61,930 bases of DNA from Gammaproteobacteria bacterium (GCA_009922595.1 RFVC01000011.1:1-61930); one strand, 5' to 3'. Shown: positions 27,290-36,644, numbered from the stretch's first letter. The notes: generated from the letters alone by a model not told the origin. Program-made: numbers and translations.

Positions 27290-28024
27290 ATGAAATTTCA
27301 CTTTTCCCTGACCTTGGCCGCCCTGTTAATTTCTGCATCGACATCAGCGGCCGATGATCACCCGGATATCTCTGGCGTATGGGTGGCCTTTGCCAGCAAC
27401 CCGTCATTCATCGGCGCAGTCTCTGCACCGGAAACCGACCAGGGGAAGGCAATGGTGGAGGAATACTTTGCCCAGTTTGAAAATCATGTGGAACCTGGCG
27501 CCTGGTGTGTCCCTCCCGGCATCCCCTATACCATGATGACGCAGGTGTCCTACCCGGTCGAAATCCTCCAAACCGAAAACCGCATTACCATGCTGCTTGA
27601 ATATGACATGCAGGTTCGCCGCATTTTCATGGATGGCCGCACACAGCCGGACGATTACCCGCCCACCCGCGTCGGCTATTCGACCGGGCGCTGGGAAGAA
27701 AATACCCTTGTGGTAGAAACGGGACTGCTCAGCGAGGACCTTGATAATCGCTGGCCTAGAACAGAGCAGACAAGTGTCAGTGAGCGCATCTACCTGTCCA
27801 CTTTTGAGCAAGAAGCAGTCGAGAGTACAGGTTTTGTTTCCACTATAGCGGATCCTGTATCCAATGATGTCCTTGTTCTGGAGTACACGGTAACTGACCC
27901 TGTTCTATTTAATTCCCCTAAACAGGTCACCATGTATTACCAGCGCATGACTGACGATATTTTTCTTGAATACGACTGCCCTGCAGGCAACTGGCGCGAG
28001 GCACTCAAAGCGGCAAACCCTTGA
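27290..28024 (+). CDS. Exported conserved hypothetical protein, paralogue of the 25966 gene
   Basis: A 244-residue secreted protein with signal peptide (about 1-21, ending STSA). It shares with its minus-strand neighbour (25966) the order HPDISGVWVAF, GAWCVPPGIPYTM, PVEILQTENRITMLLEYDMQ, RVGYSTGRWEENTLVVETG and a closing LEYDCPAG cysteine block. The two are diverged homologues flanking the DUF6152 gene. It stands alone behind its own candidate promoter and converges on the GDT1 gene with a 6-nt gap. Function unknown. Confidence 0.75.
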   Translation: MKFHFSLTLAALLISASTSAADDHPDISGVWVAFASNPSFIGAVSAPETDQGKAMVEEYFAQFENHVEPGAWCVPPGIPYTMMTQVSYPVEILQTENRITMLLEYDMQVRRIFMDGRTQPDDYPPTRVGYSTGRWEENTLVVETGLLSEDLDNRWPRTEQTSVSERIYLSTFEQEAVESTGFVSTIADPVSNDVLVLEYTVTDPVLFNSPKQVTMYYQRMTDDIFLEYDCPAGNWREALKAANP

Positions 28025-28030
28025 TCGCTT

Positions 28031-28303
28031 CTACGCCGTGGCAAGTGTCCAGCCACCAATCAGGATAAATCCCACGCCTGCAATGTAGTGCAGGTATTTT
28101 TCATTGATAAACCCGGACAGCAGGCTGCCTGCGACGACTCCCAGGGCGGCCGCAAACACGAGGGCAAGAGAAGCCGCCACGAATACGGTCCATTTATTCA
28201 CATCGCTGTCTGCGGCAAAAAGCATGGTGGCAAGCTGCGTTTTATCGCCAAGCTCGGCAACAAAGACAGTTGCCAGAACTGTCAGAAAAACTTTCCACTC
28301 CAT
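28031..28303 (-). CDS. GDT1/TMEM165 family transporter, single-domain form
   Basis: A 90-residue membrane protein with three hydrophobic spans carrying the family signature ELGDKTQLAT (about 17-26). Eukaryotic and many bacterial members have two such repeats in one chain; the single-repeat bacterial forms are thought to pair up to make a Mn2+/Ca2+ exporter. No second repeat gene is present next to it, so a homodimer is likely. It lies between a convergent gene and a terminator. Confidence 0.82.
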   Translation of the reverse strand: MEWKVFLTVLATVFVAELGDKTQLATMLFAADSDVNKWTVFVAASLALVFAAALGVVAGSLLSGFINEKYLHYIAGVGFILIGGWTLATA

Positions 28304-28316
28304 TTTTTCCTCCCAT

Positions 28317-28344
28317 AAAAAAGCCGGGCGTCACCCGGCTTTTC
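28317..28344 (-). terminator. Terminator of the methyltransferase gene
   Basis: Stem AGCCGGG/CCCGGCT with loop CGTCA flanked by A-run and T-run, so it is bidirectional in shape. It lies about 15 nt beyond the stop codon at 28360. Confidence 0.85.
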
Positions 28345-28359
28345 TGGATCAAATACAGT

Positions 28360-29076
28360 TTAAGGTTTACGGGCTATAAACAGGAACCTGTCCACGTCGC
28401 GACCGTAAATAGGATCAGAAATTGTCCGCTCATGGTCATCAGCTGTCGTGCGCAGCAGGTTGGAATCTTCAACAATCACTAAACCAGAAGCTTCTATCCA
28501 GGCGCGGGCATTACTTTTCAGCATTCTGTGCATCATGCTGTTCTCCTTTCCTTCCATCCCGATGTGGTCAATAACCGCTACCTGGCCACCGGATTTCAGC
28601 ACGTCATGAATTGCCTGAAAGTAAGGCGCGGCACGCTCGTCATTGTAGTGATGAATATTGAGCGCAGTGATAGCGCGGTCAATTGAGTTGGCAGGGTAGT
28701 CCTGGACGTTTTCAAAAAATGCCTCGGTGTTGCCCAGGCTGGCTGCCACATCACGCTGGGCCTGCCCGTTGTTGCGCTGCAGTGCACGCGGGCCGAACTG
28801 GGCAATTACCTTGCCCTGGGAGCCAACGGCAGCAGACAGGACATGTGTATACCACCCGCCCCCGGCACCAATATCCATGACGGTCATCCCGGCATCAACA
28901 CCCAGCAGAGACATGACCTGGTACGGTCTGCGTGAACCATCACGAATTCGGTCTGCTTCAGGGCGATCTTCAGAAACCAGTTTGTCCATGAAGTCTGGCG
29001 CGAGATCAGCGTTTGCGCTGGCGAAAGTAAACAGGAGGCAGGCAAACAGGCCTGTTTTAATTAATTGGCGTTTCAT
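28360..29076 (-). CDS. SAM-dependent methyltransferase with N-terminal signal peptide
   Basis: Class I methyltransferase fold of 238 residues. Motif I is VMDIGAGGGWYTHVLS, motif II includes IDRAITALNIHH, and motif IV-like GGQVAVIDH follows. The protein starts MKRQLIKTGLFACLLF, a clear signal peptide ending ANA, so the enzyme is predicted to leave the cytoplasm. I chose the ATG at 29076 because a GAGGTGAG ribosome site precedes it; a start 27 nt upstream would spoil the signal. Enzymes of this exported type are known in other proteobacteria, but how they obtain SAM there is unclear. Confidence 0.82.
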   Translation of the reverse strand: MKRQLIKTGLFACLLFTFASANADLAPDFMDKLVSEDRPEADRIRDGSRRPYQVMSLLGVDAGMTVMDIGAGGGWYTHVLSAAVGSQGKVIAQFGPRALQRNNGQAQRDVAASLGNTEAFFENVQDYPANSIDRAITALNIHHYNDERAAPYFQAIHDVLKSGGQVAVIDHIGMEGKENSMMHRMLKSNARAWIEASGLVIVEDSNLLRTTADDHERTISDPIYGRDVDRFLFIARKP

Positions 29077-29243
29077 TGTTCTCACCTCGTAAAAGAAATC
29101 CACTTATCTGTTGTAACTGGCACTATTGATTGTGCCTTGTATTTTTAAATTGCAAAGAAAGGGGGCTGAAAGTAAACCACTAATGCAGAGGAATCAAGGC
29201 TATAGCGCATGTCCTTGAGGAAAATCATATTTTCCTTGCACGC

Positions 29244-30932
29244 TTATTCCTGCATGTGATGCTTGCTTTCAACGGGTTTCATAGTGGCATTGGCGACAAG
29301 ACCAATGAAAAGCAGAACCGCCATCAGGTACATCGTGTTGTTGTAAAGGCCGGAGGTTGGATCAATTGTCCCTTCAGGAGCAATTTCCATGAGGCTGGCG
29401 ATAGTCACTGTTTGAGCAGCTACCAGCTGATCGAGCTGTTCTATCCCTGCACCAAACCGCGCCTCAAACACTGCAGGATCAATGCGTGAAACGAGATCCT
29501 CTATCGCTCTGACCACCGCCGATTCCCTGAGCGAGGTAATGGCCAGGGGACCAACGACCCCTGCCGTGCTCCATGCCGTCAGCAAGCGTCCGTGAATTCC
29601 GCCGACAAACTTTGTCCCGAAGACATCTGCCAGGTAGGCAGGAATCGTGGCAAAGCCCCCGCCGTACATGGTGAAAATACTCATGGTGGCGCCATAGAAG
29701 AGCACCAGCCAGACAACGGCAGGACTCGCGCTTACCTGGTTTGCAGCGAACGGAACCGAGCAATACAGCACGATGCCAAGCGCAAAAAATATCCAGTAAG
29801 TGTTTTTGCGTCCTATGTAGTCAGACGAGCTGGCCCAGAAAAAACGCCCTACCATGTTAAAGACAGAAATCATGCTGACGTAGAGCGCTGCAAAAGCGCC
29901 ATCAACAATACCAGGCAAGGTGGTACCAAAAATTTCACGCATCATGGTGCTGGCCACCCCAAGCACGCCAATTCCGGCGGAGACATTCATACACAGCACT
30001 ATCCAGAGGCGGTAGAACTGTGGTGTTTTCATGGCCTCTTCAATATCCACGTTGTGAGTCGTGATCATCTTGCTGGTTTCGCTGTCTTCTTCCGGCGGCG
30101 TCCAGCCCGAGGGCTTCCAGTCATCAGCCGGGACCCGGTAAGAAAAGGCCGCAATCAGCATCACAATAAAATACAGTAGCCCCAGGACCATGAAAGTTTG
30201 CGCCACACCGGCAGATCCGGTGCCTACGACATACACACCCTCTGGGCCCGGTACCAGCATATTGGCCACTTCATTGGCGCCAACAACAACCACTTCAAGC
30301 TGCTGTCCAGCGCTTTCAACAAAACGCTTTCCTGCTTCAGTGACCAGCGACACCTGGTCGGTGGTACCAAGATATTCCGGGGCCTCATAAAAAAGCTGAA
30401 TAAAGTAACGCTTGAGCGGTGCGCCAATCATGGCGCCGCCTCCAAAACCCATGATTGCCATCCCCGTGGCCATTCCGCGACGATCCGGAAACCACTTGAT
30501 CAGAGTACTGACCGGCGATACGTATCCCAGCCCGAGGCCGCATCCCCCGAGCACTCCGTAGCCAAGATAAAGCAGCCAGAGCTGGTGGGTGAGAATGCCG
30601 ATACTGCCTACAAGGTAACCCCCGCCCCAGAGCACGGCGGCGGCAGTGCCGACCAGCCTGGGTCCGACCTTGTCCAGCCAGTGCCCTGCCAGGGCTGCAG
30701 CCAATCCAAGAAAGACGATGGCAACGGAAAATATCCAGGTAACATCCTGAAGGCTCCAGTCACCTGATGCCGGTGCAACCACACCAAAGAGACGTGTCAG
30801 CGGCGGGTTATAGATACTCCATGCATACACAGAACCAATACACAGGTGAATAGCAACGGAGGCAGGCGGCACTTTCCAGCGGTTAAAGCCCGGTGAAGCA
30901 ATGATACGTTCCCTTGATAGCAGCATGAGCAT
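29244..30932 (-). CDS. OFA-family MFS transporter (oxalate/formate antiporter-like)
   Basis: Major facilitator of 562 residues, larger than average because of an inserted loop (about 190-240). The N-terminal HLCIGSVYAWSIYNPPLTR and GLGLGYVSPVSTLIKWFPDR are signatures of the oxalate:formate antiporter branch; GRFFWASSSDYIGRK is the loop 8-9 motif. It follows the Nramp-like gene by 12 nt and probably forms an operon with it and the ThDP enzyme. Substrate is likely a small carboxylate; oxalate is a family guess only. Confidence 0.85.
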   Translation of the reverse strand: MLMLLSRERIIASPGFNRWKVPPASVAIHLCIGSVYAWSIYNPPLTRLFGVVAPASGDWSLQDVTWIFSVAIVFLGLAAALAGHWLDKVGPRLVGTAAAVLWGGGYLVGSIGILTHQLWLLYLGYGVLGGCGLGLGYVSPVSTLIKWFPDRRGMATGMAIMGFGGGAMIGAPLKRYFIQLFYEAPEYLGTTDQVSLVTEAGKRFVESAGQQLEVVVVGANEVANMLVPGPEGVYVVGTGSAGVAQTFMVLGLLYFIVMLIAAFSYRVPADDWKPSGWTPPEEDSETSKMITTHNVDIEEAMKTPQFYRLWIVLCMNVSAGIGVLGVASTMMREIFGTTLPGIVDGAFAALYVSMISVFNMVGRFFWASSSDYIGRKNTYWIFFALGIVLYCSVPFAANQVSASPAVVWLVLFYGATMSIFTMYGGGFATIPAYLADVFGTKFVGGIHGRLLTAWSTAGVVGPLAITSLRESAVVRAIEDLVSRIDPAVFEARFGAGIEQLDQLVAAQTVTIASLMEIAPEGTIDPTSGLYNNTMYLMAVLLFIGLVANATMKPVESKHHMQE

Positions 30933-30944
30933 AGGAGCCTGGTC

Positions 30945-32195
30945 TTACATCAGGTAGGTCATGTAAACGAACATGAGTCCGACAATGGAAAGAATAATAA
31001 TCGTGCTAATGCTCCAGTAACGAAGCAGCTCACTGGGACGATGAGCAGCGTCCACCTGAGGGCCAAACATGGCCTTGTGATTTAGAAAGGAAAATATTGG
31101 GGCGACAACAAATCCCATCGATGTTACCCAGGCAATGAAAGTCCCAAAGTCTTCCAACAGAACAAAGAGCACTGTCATGACGAACAGAAACTCAACGCCG
31201 ATAAAAATCATGTACATCTTGCTGAACTGATCCCTGATCTTTTCCTCGGGCACGGAGAAAACTTCCACGACTGCAGCAGCCGATGACCGGGGCAGCAGGT
31301 CCACAAGTGTCAGGAGAGTGGAATACATTACTGTAATAGCCGCCATGGCAATCACCGGGTAAATCCAGCCACCTATTGTCGAGGTAAAGAGATTGATCAA
31401 CTGGCCGGCAAAAACAGCCCCGCTGGAATCCACCGCTACATCATTTATGAACATGACATAGGTACCCAGAGCAACGAAGCAGATCGCCAGGAAAATCGCT
31501 GTGCCGTAGCCCACATGAAAATCAAAAGCCGCCTCTCTGGTGCTGACCGGACGATTCAGCCGAATACTCTTGGCCTTCACCCACAGGGACAGGCCGACTG
31601 ATCCGGCGGTGCCGGTAGGCATCCAGCCGGCCACGGCGATAAGAAACAGTGTGGTCGGCGTATCCAGGGTCAGGTCAGCAGAAAGGGAGGCGCCCCCTGT
31701 ATCGATGCCACCGACGGCAATAATCGCGGCAATCACCGTGCCTATGGAAAAAACGATCACCAAAACCCGTGTCAGGTCTTCCAGCACGGCGTAACGTCCC
31801 AGAGCTACGATGACCATACAGGAGACTACCAGGCCAAGTTCAAGAATGATTCCCGCCTCAATACCAAACACGGCTCTTAAAATAGCGGCAGTTGTAACGG
31901 TGACACCGGAGATGGCAAAGGTGTATTCAAACAACTGCATAAAAAAGAACAGCACCACCACCCACTTGCCCATGCGAGTGTAGCCCTCAACCAGGGTCTC
32001 TCCAGTGGCAGCGGCATAGGTAACGCCGAAGAGAAAAGTCGGATACTTCACTAGGCAAACCAGCGCCATGTATCCCACCATGACAAAACCATAGGTGGCG
32101 CCTGCTGTGGTGGATGACACGAGGTGAGAGACGCCCACTGCTAAGGCCGCATAAAGGAGACCTGGACCCAGTTTCTCCTGAAGCGTTCTAAACAT
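30945..32195 (-). CDS. Atypical Nramp-like membrane transporter
   Basis: A 416-residue protein with about eleven hydrophobic spans that starts GPGLLYAALAVGVSHLVSST, resembling the Nramp (LeuT-fold) first helix. The metal-binding DPGN motif of true Nramps is replaced by GVSHLV, so its substrate may not be Mn2+/Fe2+. The second helix pair includes GYMALVCLVKYPTFLFG, and the later GWMPTGTAGSVGLSLWVK loop lacks the Nramp MPH. It sits between the ThDP enzyme and the OFA transporter on the same strand. Annotators often call these Nramp divalent metal transporters; I would treat that with care. Confidence 0.75.
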   Translation of the reverse strand: MFRTLQEKLGPGLLYAALAVGVSHLVSSTTAGATYGFVMVGYMALVCLVKYPTFLFGVTYAAATGETLVEGYTRMGKWVVVLFFFMQLFEYTFAISGVTVTTAAILRAVFGIEAGIILELGLVVSCMVIVALGRYAVLEDLTRVLVIVFSIGTVIAAIIAVGGIDTGGASLSADLTLDTPTTLFLIAVAGWMPTGTAGSVGLSLWVKAKSIRLNRPVSTREAAFDFHVGYGTAIFLAICFVALGTYVMFINDVAVDSSGAVFAGQLINLFTSTIGGWIYPVIAMAAITVMYSTLLTLVDLLPRSSAAAVVEVFSVPEEKIRDQFSKMYMIFIGVEFLFVMTVLFVLLEDFGTFIAWVTSMGFVVAPIFSFLNHKAMFGPQVDAAHRPSELLRYWSISTIIILSIVGLMFVYMTYLM

Positions 32196-32314
32196 GAAGT
32201 CCCCTCTTCATCGAATTGTCGTTCTTATTATTGTCATGGGCAGGTCCTGTATGGCCCGCCCTTTTTTATTTTTCTTTCTACTTTCTACTTACCATTTTTA
32301 ACTTTTAACTTTTT

Positions 32315-33964
32315 TTATTTCCCGTAACTGGAGTAATGTAGAGACATATCCAGCTCCTTACAGGTAATAAACTCAAGCAACGCCGCCTGGCCATTTTCAG
32401 TCGCCTCAATGCCACGTTTCAATGCCGCCACGATGTCGTTCGGATCAGTAATACGCTCACCATAGCCACCGAAAGCCTTCGCCATGTCAGCATAGTCGCC
32501 CTGTATGTCCGTCGAGCGGTATTTCTCGGTGGACACTTCCATGATCGGCAGCTCCATGGCCATGCAGAAGTTATTAAACAGAATGGAAAGTATTGGAATG
32601 CGCTCACGGACCGCCGTTTCGAAATCCATGCCGGTAAATCCTATTGCCGCATCGCCCCAGACATTGATGCAAAGGTGGTCCGGTTTGGCCAGCTTTGCCC
32701 CCATTGCCAGCGGCAAGCCATATCCAAGCTGCGTGGTCTTGCCCCAGCCAATGTAGGACAACGGTGCCTCGCTTTCCCAGAATGGAACGAGCTGATCACG
32801 GGGACTGCCCGCATCGTGGGTAATGACAACCTTCTGTTTATCCACAAGCTTGTTCAGTTCGTATATCACGCGATAAGGCGTCATGGGCTCCTGGTCCGAA
32901 GTCAGCTTTGGCAGCCACTCCGCCATCCAGGCGTCTTTCACCTTTTTGATATCTGCAGGCGTCGATTCCCTGCGGGCTTCTGCCTTGCCAAGGTCAAGCT
33001 CCTTTAATTCATCTATCAGTGCGCGCAGGGTGAGCTTGGCGTCACCAATCAAACCGAGCTGCGCCGGGACATCCTTGTTGAGATCCATGGGGTCAAGCGT
33101 GGCATGAATCACTTTCTTGTTATCCGGCATGCGCGTTCCAAAGGACGTGATGGCAAAACTGCAGCCAATACCAAAAATCAGGTCTGCCTCATTGATGAAG
33201 TGATAAACCGCTTTGGGCGTTGCATGCCCCCCTGAACCAATACTCAGGGGATGTGTTTCATTAAAGGTGCTTTTGCCCTCAAGGCTGGTGGTCACTGGAC
33301 AGTTAAGCAATTCTGCCAGTTCCTTGAGCTCATCCCAGGCCTTTGCATAGTTGATCCCCTGACCAGCATAGATCACCGGCTTCTCTGCTGCCGCCAGCTC
33401 AGCAGCCGCAGCCTTCACTGATTCGGCATCCGGACCAGAGCGGGTTTTATAACTTGGTACATAGCTGGAAATATCGGCTTCTTCCTGGCAGGTATCCCAG
33501 GGTATCTCGACCAGGACAGGACCAGGGCGGCCATTGCGCAGCTGCGTGAATGCGCGGCGCATGATATTTGGTACTTCCAAGCCCATCGTGATTGGTTCGG
33601 CCCACTTGGTAATGTGCTTCATGTTCAGAGTGGAATTGAAGTTCGGGAAGTAGTTCGCCACCTTGCGGTCATAACCTGCCGGCATGAACAGAACCGGAAC
33701 AGACTCCCCAAATGCCTGGGCCACACCGCCGAAGGAGTTTTCAGCACCCGGCCCATGCTGCATCACAAATACACCAATTTCTTCACCACAGGTCATGCGG
33801 CTCAGCGCATCGGCCATGTGAGCGCCGGTGCGCTCCTGGCGGACAATGATTGTGCGAATATCTTCTGCGGCTGCGGCTTCAATGATCGGATTGAGGGGAT
33901 AGCCAAATAAATACTTAACCCCTTCTTCTTTGAGAATTCGGGCAATGGCCTGAGGTACCAGCAT
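32315..33964 (-). CDS. Thiamine-diphosphate enzyme, acetolactate synthase-like
   Basis: ThDP-dependent enzyme of 549 residues with the three-domain layout of acetolactate synthase/oxalyl-CoA decarboxylase. The catalytic Glu is in VRQERTGAHMADA (about 42-54); the central FAD-fold-type domain covers about 180-330; the cofactor GDG-type motif is WGDAAIGFTGMDFETAV with the NN close at FNNF. Neighbouring transporters (OFA and Nramp-like) suggest it handles an imported carboxylate. Frc, the CoA transferase needed for the oxalate route, is not in the window. I cannot choose between lyase, decarboxylase and ligase activity. Confidence 0.82.
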   Translation of the reverse strand: MLVPQAIARILKEEGVKYLFGYPLNPIIEAAAAEDIRTIIVRQERTGAHMADALSRMTCGEEIGVFVMQHGPGAENSFGGVAQAFGESVPVLFMPAGYDRKVANYFPNFNSTLNMKHITKWAEPITMGLEVPNIMRRAFTQLRNGRPGPVLVEIPWDTCQEEADISSYVPSYKTRSGPDAESVKAAAAELAAAEKPVIYAGQGINYAKAWDELKELAELLNCPVTTSLEGKSTFNETHPLSIGSGGHATPKAVYHFINEADLIFGIGCSFAITSFGTRMPDNKKVIHATLDPMDLNKDVPAQLGLIGDAKLTLRALIDELKELDLGKAEARRESTPADIKKVKDAWMAEWLPKLTSDQEPMTPYRVIYELNKLVDKQKVVITHDAGSPRDQLVPFWESEAPLSYIGWGKTTQLGYGLPLAMGAKLAKPDHLCINVWGDAAIGFTGMDFETAVRERIPILSILFNNFCMAMELPIMEVSTEKYRSTDIQGDYADMAKAFGGYGERITDPNDIVAALKRGIEATENGQAALLEFITCKELDMSLHYSSYGK

Positions 33965-34406
33965 GCAACTTCCTTAGCAATGAGAAACGAGGTGCAATTA
34001 TTCACCAAATCCGGGCGTATAAACACCCCTGGAAAATGTGGCCCAAGGCCTTATGAAAGTAACGGCTGGCAGGTAATTTTGTGTCAGGATTATGAACATT
34101 ACCGGGGTTTATAACCGGTTCAGGTCTGGGGATAGTATTTTTTTGGCAAACATGATTATATGACTTCCCCCTCGTCGCAAAGCCATGTGTCATGCGGGAT
34201 TGTGGGTTTTACCACGAGGGCAAACAGTCAAGTTCTGAAAGCTCGCGGAAAGATTTTTGAGAATTGGCGGAAACCTTCCAAGGCCGCTCTTTTATTTTCA
34301 GGAATTATGTTTCCGAGCCGGAACAGGCAAATTGAATTGAATACATTCTGGTCTTATTAAAGATCACTTAGCGTTTCCTCTATCCTGGATCGAATTGTCC
34401 GGCAGT
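33965..34406. other. 442-nt divergent intergenic region
   Basis: It separates the minus-strand ThDP operon from the plus-strand MoxR/VWA operon and must contain both promoters. Short frames on each strand (about 34002-34193 and 34160-34360) have no recognisable features. A 7 bp inverted repeat CCCTCGT (34169-34175)/ACGAGGG (34214-34220) could be an operator, and a GTGG-TTTTA-CCAC-like hairpin lies within the repeat. Nothing else is evident. Confidence 0.5.
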
Positions 34407-36632
34407 ATGATCGAATTTTTTTTCAAATATCCCCGATCAGTATTTAGCGACAGCGACTTTATTTTCGCCAGTGGCTGGCCGTTATGGCTCATGGCTGCCA
34501 CCGTCATCGCCTTTATTGTCATCATCATCTACTACCTGGCCCGACGCCCTGGCAATATGCCCTGGGGGCAGCTTTCTACCATTGGCCTGCTGCAAACCAT
34601 TATGTTTGCAGTGGTCCTGCTAGTGCTCTGGCAGCCCGCACTGGTCTCCGAAAGACTGCTGCGGGGGGAGAACGCCGTCGCCATCATGCTGGACACTTCC
34701 GGCAGCATGACTTTCAGTGACGGCACTGAGTCGCGGATGGTCCAGGCTCAGCAGCTGCTCACGCCTGACAGTCTTGAGGATATCGCAGAAATCTACAGCA
34801 TCCTGCCTTATGGCTTTGATGGCAGCGCCACGCCAATGGACACCTTTAGCGCCCTGCCCGAGCCGGGGGAAACCACGAATCTGGGCCAGTCGATCCTGCA
34901 GACCCTGCGGCATGCCAGCGGCTCCTCCCTGGGTGCGGTAATCCTGATCAGTGACGGTGCCGACAATAACAATGCCATTGCCCAGGCCGAACTGAATGAA
35001 ATGGCCAGTTTCGGTGTCCCGATCCATACGGTCGGTATGGGCCGTGAGGATATTCCGGAAGACCTGGAGTTAACCGAGGTGTCCTTGCCGGAAAAAGCGC
35101 TGCCAGGCACCACCCTCTCGGCACGGGTTGCCATTCGCCATGACCAGGGCGGCTTTGCCCGCATCAAGGTCTACGATGGAAATACCTTCCTGACAACCGA
35201 GGAAATCGTGCTCGGCAACAACCAGGATATGACGCTGGCCTTCGTTGATATAGAAGCCCAAGATCCGGGCCAACTGGATTTACGTTTTGTCCTCGACCCG
35301 ATAAACAATGAAACCAACCTCGCTAATAACACGCGCGCCCACGTGGTTGATGTGGAGGAAAACCGCTACAGGATTCTCTACATAGAGGGCGAGCCACGCT
35401 GGGAATACAAATTCATGCAAAGGGCGCTCAATGATGACCCCAGCATTCAGCTGTCTACCTTGCTTAAAGTGACTCCAAACAAGTACTACCGCCAGGGGAT
35501 TGATGACCCAGACCAGCTGGCCGAGGGCTTTCCAACCGACCCCGCCGAGCTTTATGAATACGATGCCCTGATTATTGGCAGCTTTAACGCAGCCGAGCTC
35601 ACCCAGGAGCAGCAGCAGATGATCCGCGACTTTGTAAGTGACCGCGGCGGCAGCCTGCTGATGTTGGCGGGCCTGAATGGGCTCGGCCTAGGCGGCTGGG
35701 GCGAAACGGTGGTGAATGAAACCCTGCCGTCCCGACTGAACATGGAAGAGTCAGCTTTTGCTCGTGAAAAAGCGCCGGTCTCTCTTACTGACAACGGCCG
35801 ACTGGCACCGATGCTGCAGTTTAGTGACAGTGAATCTGAAAATGATCGGCTCTGGACAGACCTGCCCGAAGTGGCTGACCACCAGCAGCTGGGACCGCTT
35901 CGTCCTGCAGCCACGACTCTTCTTGAAGTTAACGTGGAAGGCCGACAGCAGCCCCTCCTCGTCACGCAGCCATACGGGCGCGGTCAAAGTTTCATCCTCG
36001 CAACGGGCGGCACCTGGCGCTGGCAAATGAGCCTGCCCGTAGATGACATGCGCCATGAAACTTTCTGGCGGCAATTAACCCGTGCGCTGGTAGCCAATTC
36101 CCCACGCCCTTTCGAATTGACCAGCCAGGTAGAGAACGAAGAAATTGTGGTGCGCGCCGAAATTCGCGATCCTGAGGCGGAAGAAAACCAGGGGCTGGAA
36201 ATTTCAGTCGTGGTCTCCTCCGAGAACAATGACATAGTCAATCTTGAGCTGCAGCCGGTGACTGGACGACCTGGCGTTTTTGAAGCCGGGTTCAGGCCAA
36301 ACGATACGGGCCTGTACAGCATTGAAGCCATTTCCCGTGTGGGCGAGACCCTGCTGGGCTCCTCTACTACAGCAGTGCGCTATGACCAGGGACTGGAAAT
36401 TTTCAACGTCCGTCAGAACCGTGCGCTGCTGGAAAGAGTGGCAGAGGTGACAGGCGGCCAATACTGGACTGCGGACGAGTGGGACGAGATTCCCGAGGCC
36501 ATCTCCTTTTCGACGGCCGGTATTATGGAACAGCAAATCTCCTACCTCTGGGATGCGCCCTTTTTCTTCCTGATCCTAATACTATTAAAGGCAGCGGAAT
36601 GGCTGCTCCGGCGTCGCTGGAGAACAATCTAG
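34407..36632 (+). CDS. VWA and glutamine-amidotransferase-like membrane protein
   Basis: A 741-residue inner-membrane protein. Two TM spans at the N-terminus (about 20-80) precede a von Willebrand A domain with MIDAS motif LDTSGSM (about 96) and VILISDGADNNN; a beta-rich segment follows; then a class I glutamine-amidotransferase-like domain (ILYIEGEPRWEYKFMQRAL, LIIGSF, GGSLLMLAG) that lacks an obvious catalytic Cys. A C-terminal TM helix (FFFLILILLKAAEWLLRR) ends the protein. An in-frame TTG 12 nt upstream (34395) could be the start; I chose the ATG. First gene of the MoxR-BatA-type operon. Confidence 0.82.
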   Translation: MIEFFFKYPRSVFSDSDFIFASGWPLWLMAATVIAFIVIIIYYLARRPGNMPWGQLSTIGLLQTIMFAVVLLVLWQPALVSERLLRGENAVAIMLDTSGSMTFSDGTESRMVQAQQLLTPDSLEDIAEIYSILPYGFDGSATPMDTFSALPEPGETTNLGQSILQTLRHASGSSLGAVILISDGADNNNAIAQAELNEMASFGVPIHTVGMGREDIPEDLELTEVSLPEKALPGTTLSARVAIRHDQGGFARIKVYDGNTFLTTEEIVLGNNQDMTLAFVDIEAQDPGQLDLRFVLDPINNETNLANNTRAHVVDVEENRYRILYIEGEPRWEYKFMQRALNDDPSIQLSTLLKVTPNKYYRQGIDDPDQLAEGFPTDPAELYEYDALIIGSFNAAELTQEQQQMIRDFVSDRGGSLLMLAGLNGLGLGGWGETVVNETLPSRLNMEESAFAREKAPVSLTDNGRLAPMLQFSDSESENDRLWTDLPEVADHQQLGPLRPAATTLLEVNVEGRQQPLLVTQPYGRGQSFILATGGTWRWQMSLPVDDMRHETFWRQLTRALVANSPRPFELTSQVENEEIVVRAEIRDPEAEENQGLEISVVVSSENNDIVNLELQPVTGRPGVFEAGFRPNDTGLYSIEAISRVGETLLGSSTTAVRYDQGLEIFNVRQNRALLERVAEVTGGQYWTADEWDEIPEAISFSTAGIMEQQISYLWDAPFFFLILILLKAAEWLLRRRWRTI

Positions 36633-36644
36633 GCAACACCACCC

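Noticed and set aside
29218-29236. 8 bp inverted repeat AGGAAAAT/ATTTTCCT just after the OFA transporter stop
   Set aside because: Arms are AT-rich and there is no T-run after the hairpin on the minus strand, so a terminator call would be weak.
32237-32270. GGGCAGG/CCGCCC hairpin followed by T-run on the plus strand between the ThDP and Nramp-like genes
   Set aside because: The T-run is on the plus strand but no plus-strand gene leads into it; stem contains a mismatch.
34002-34360. Short frames on both strands in the divergent region before the VWA gene
   Set aside because: Both are under 70 codons, overlap each other and lack motifs or ribosome sites; the region must hold two promoters.
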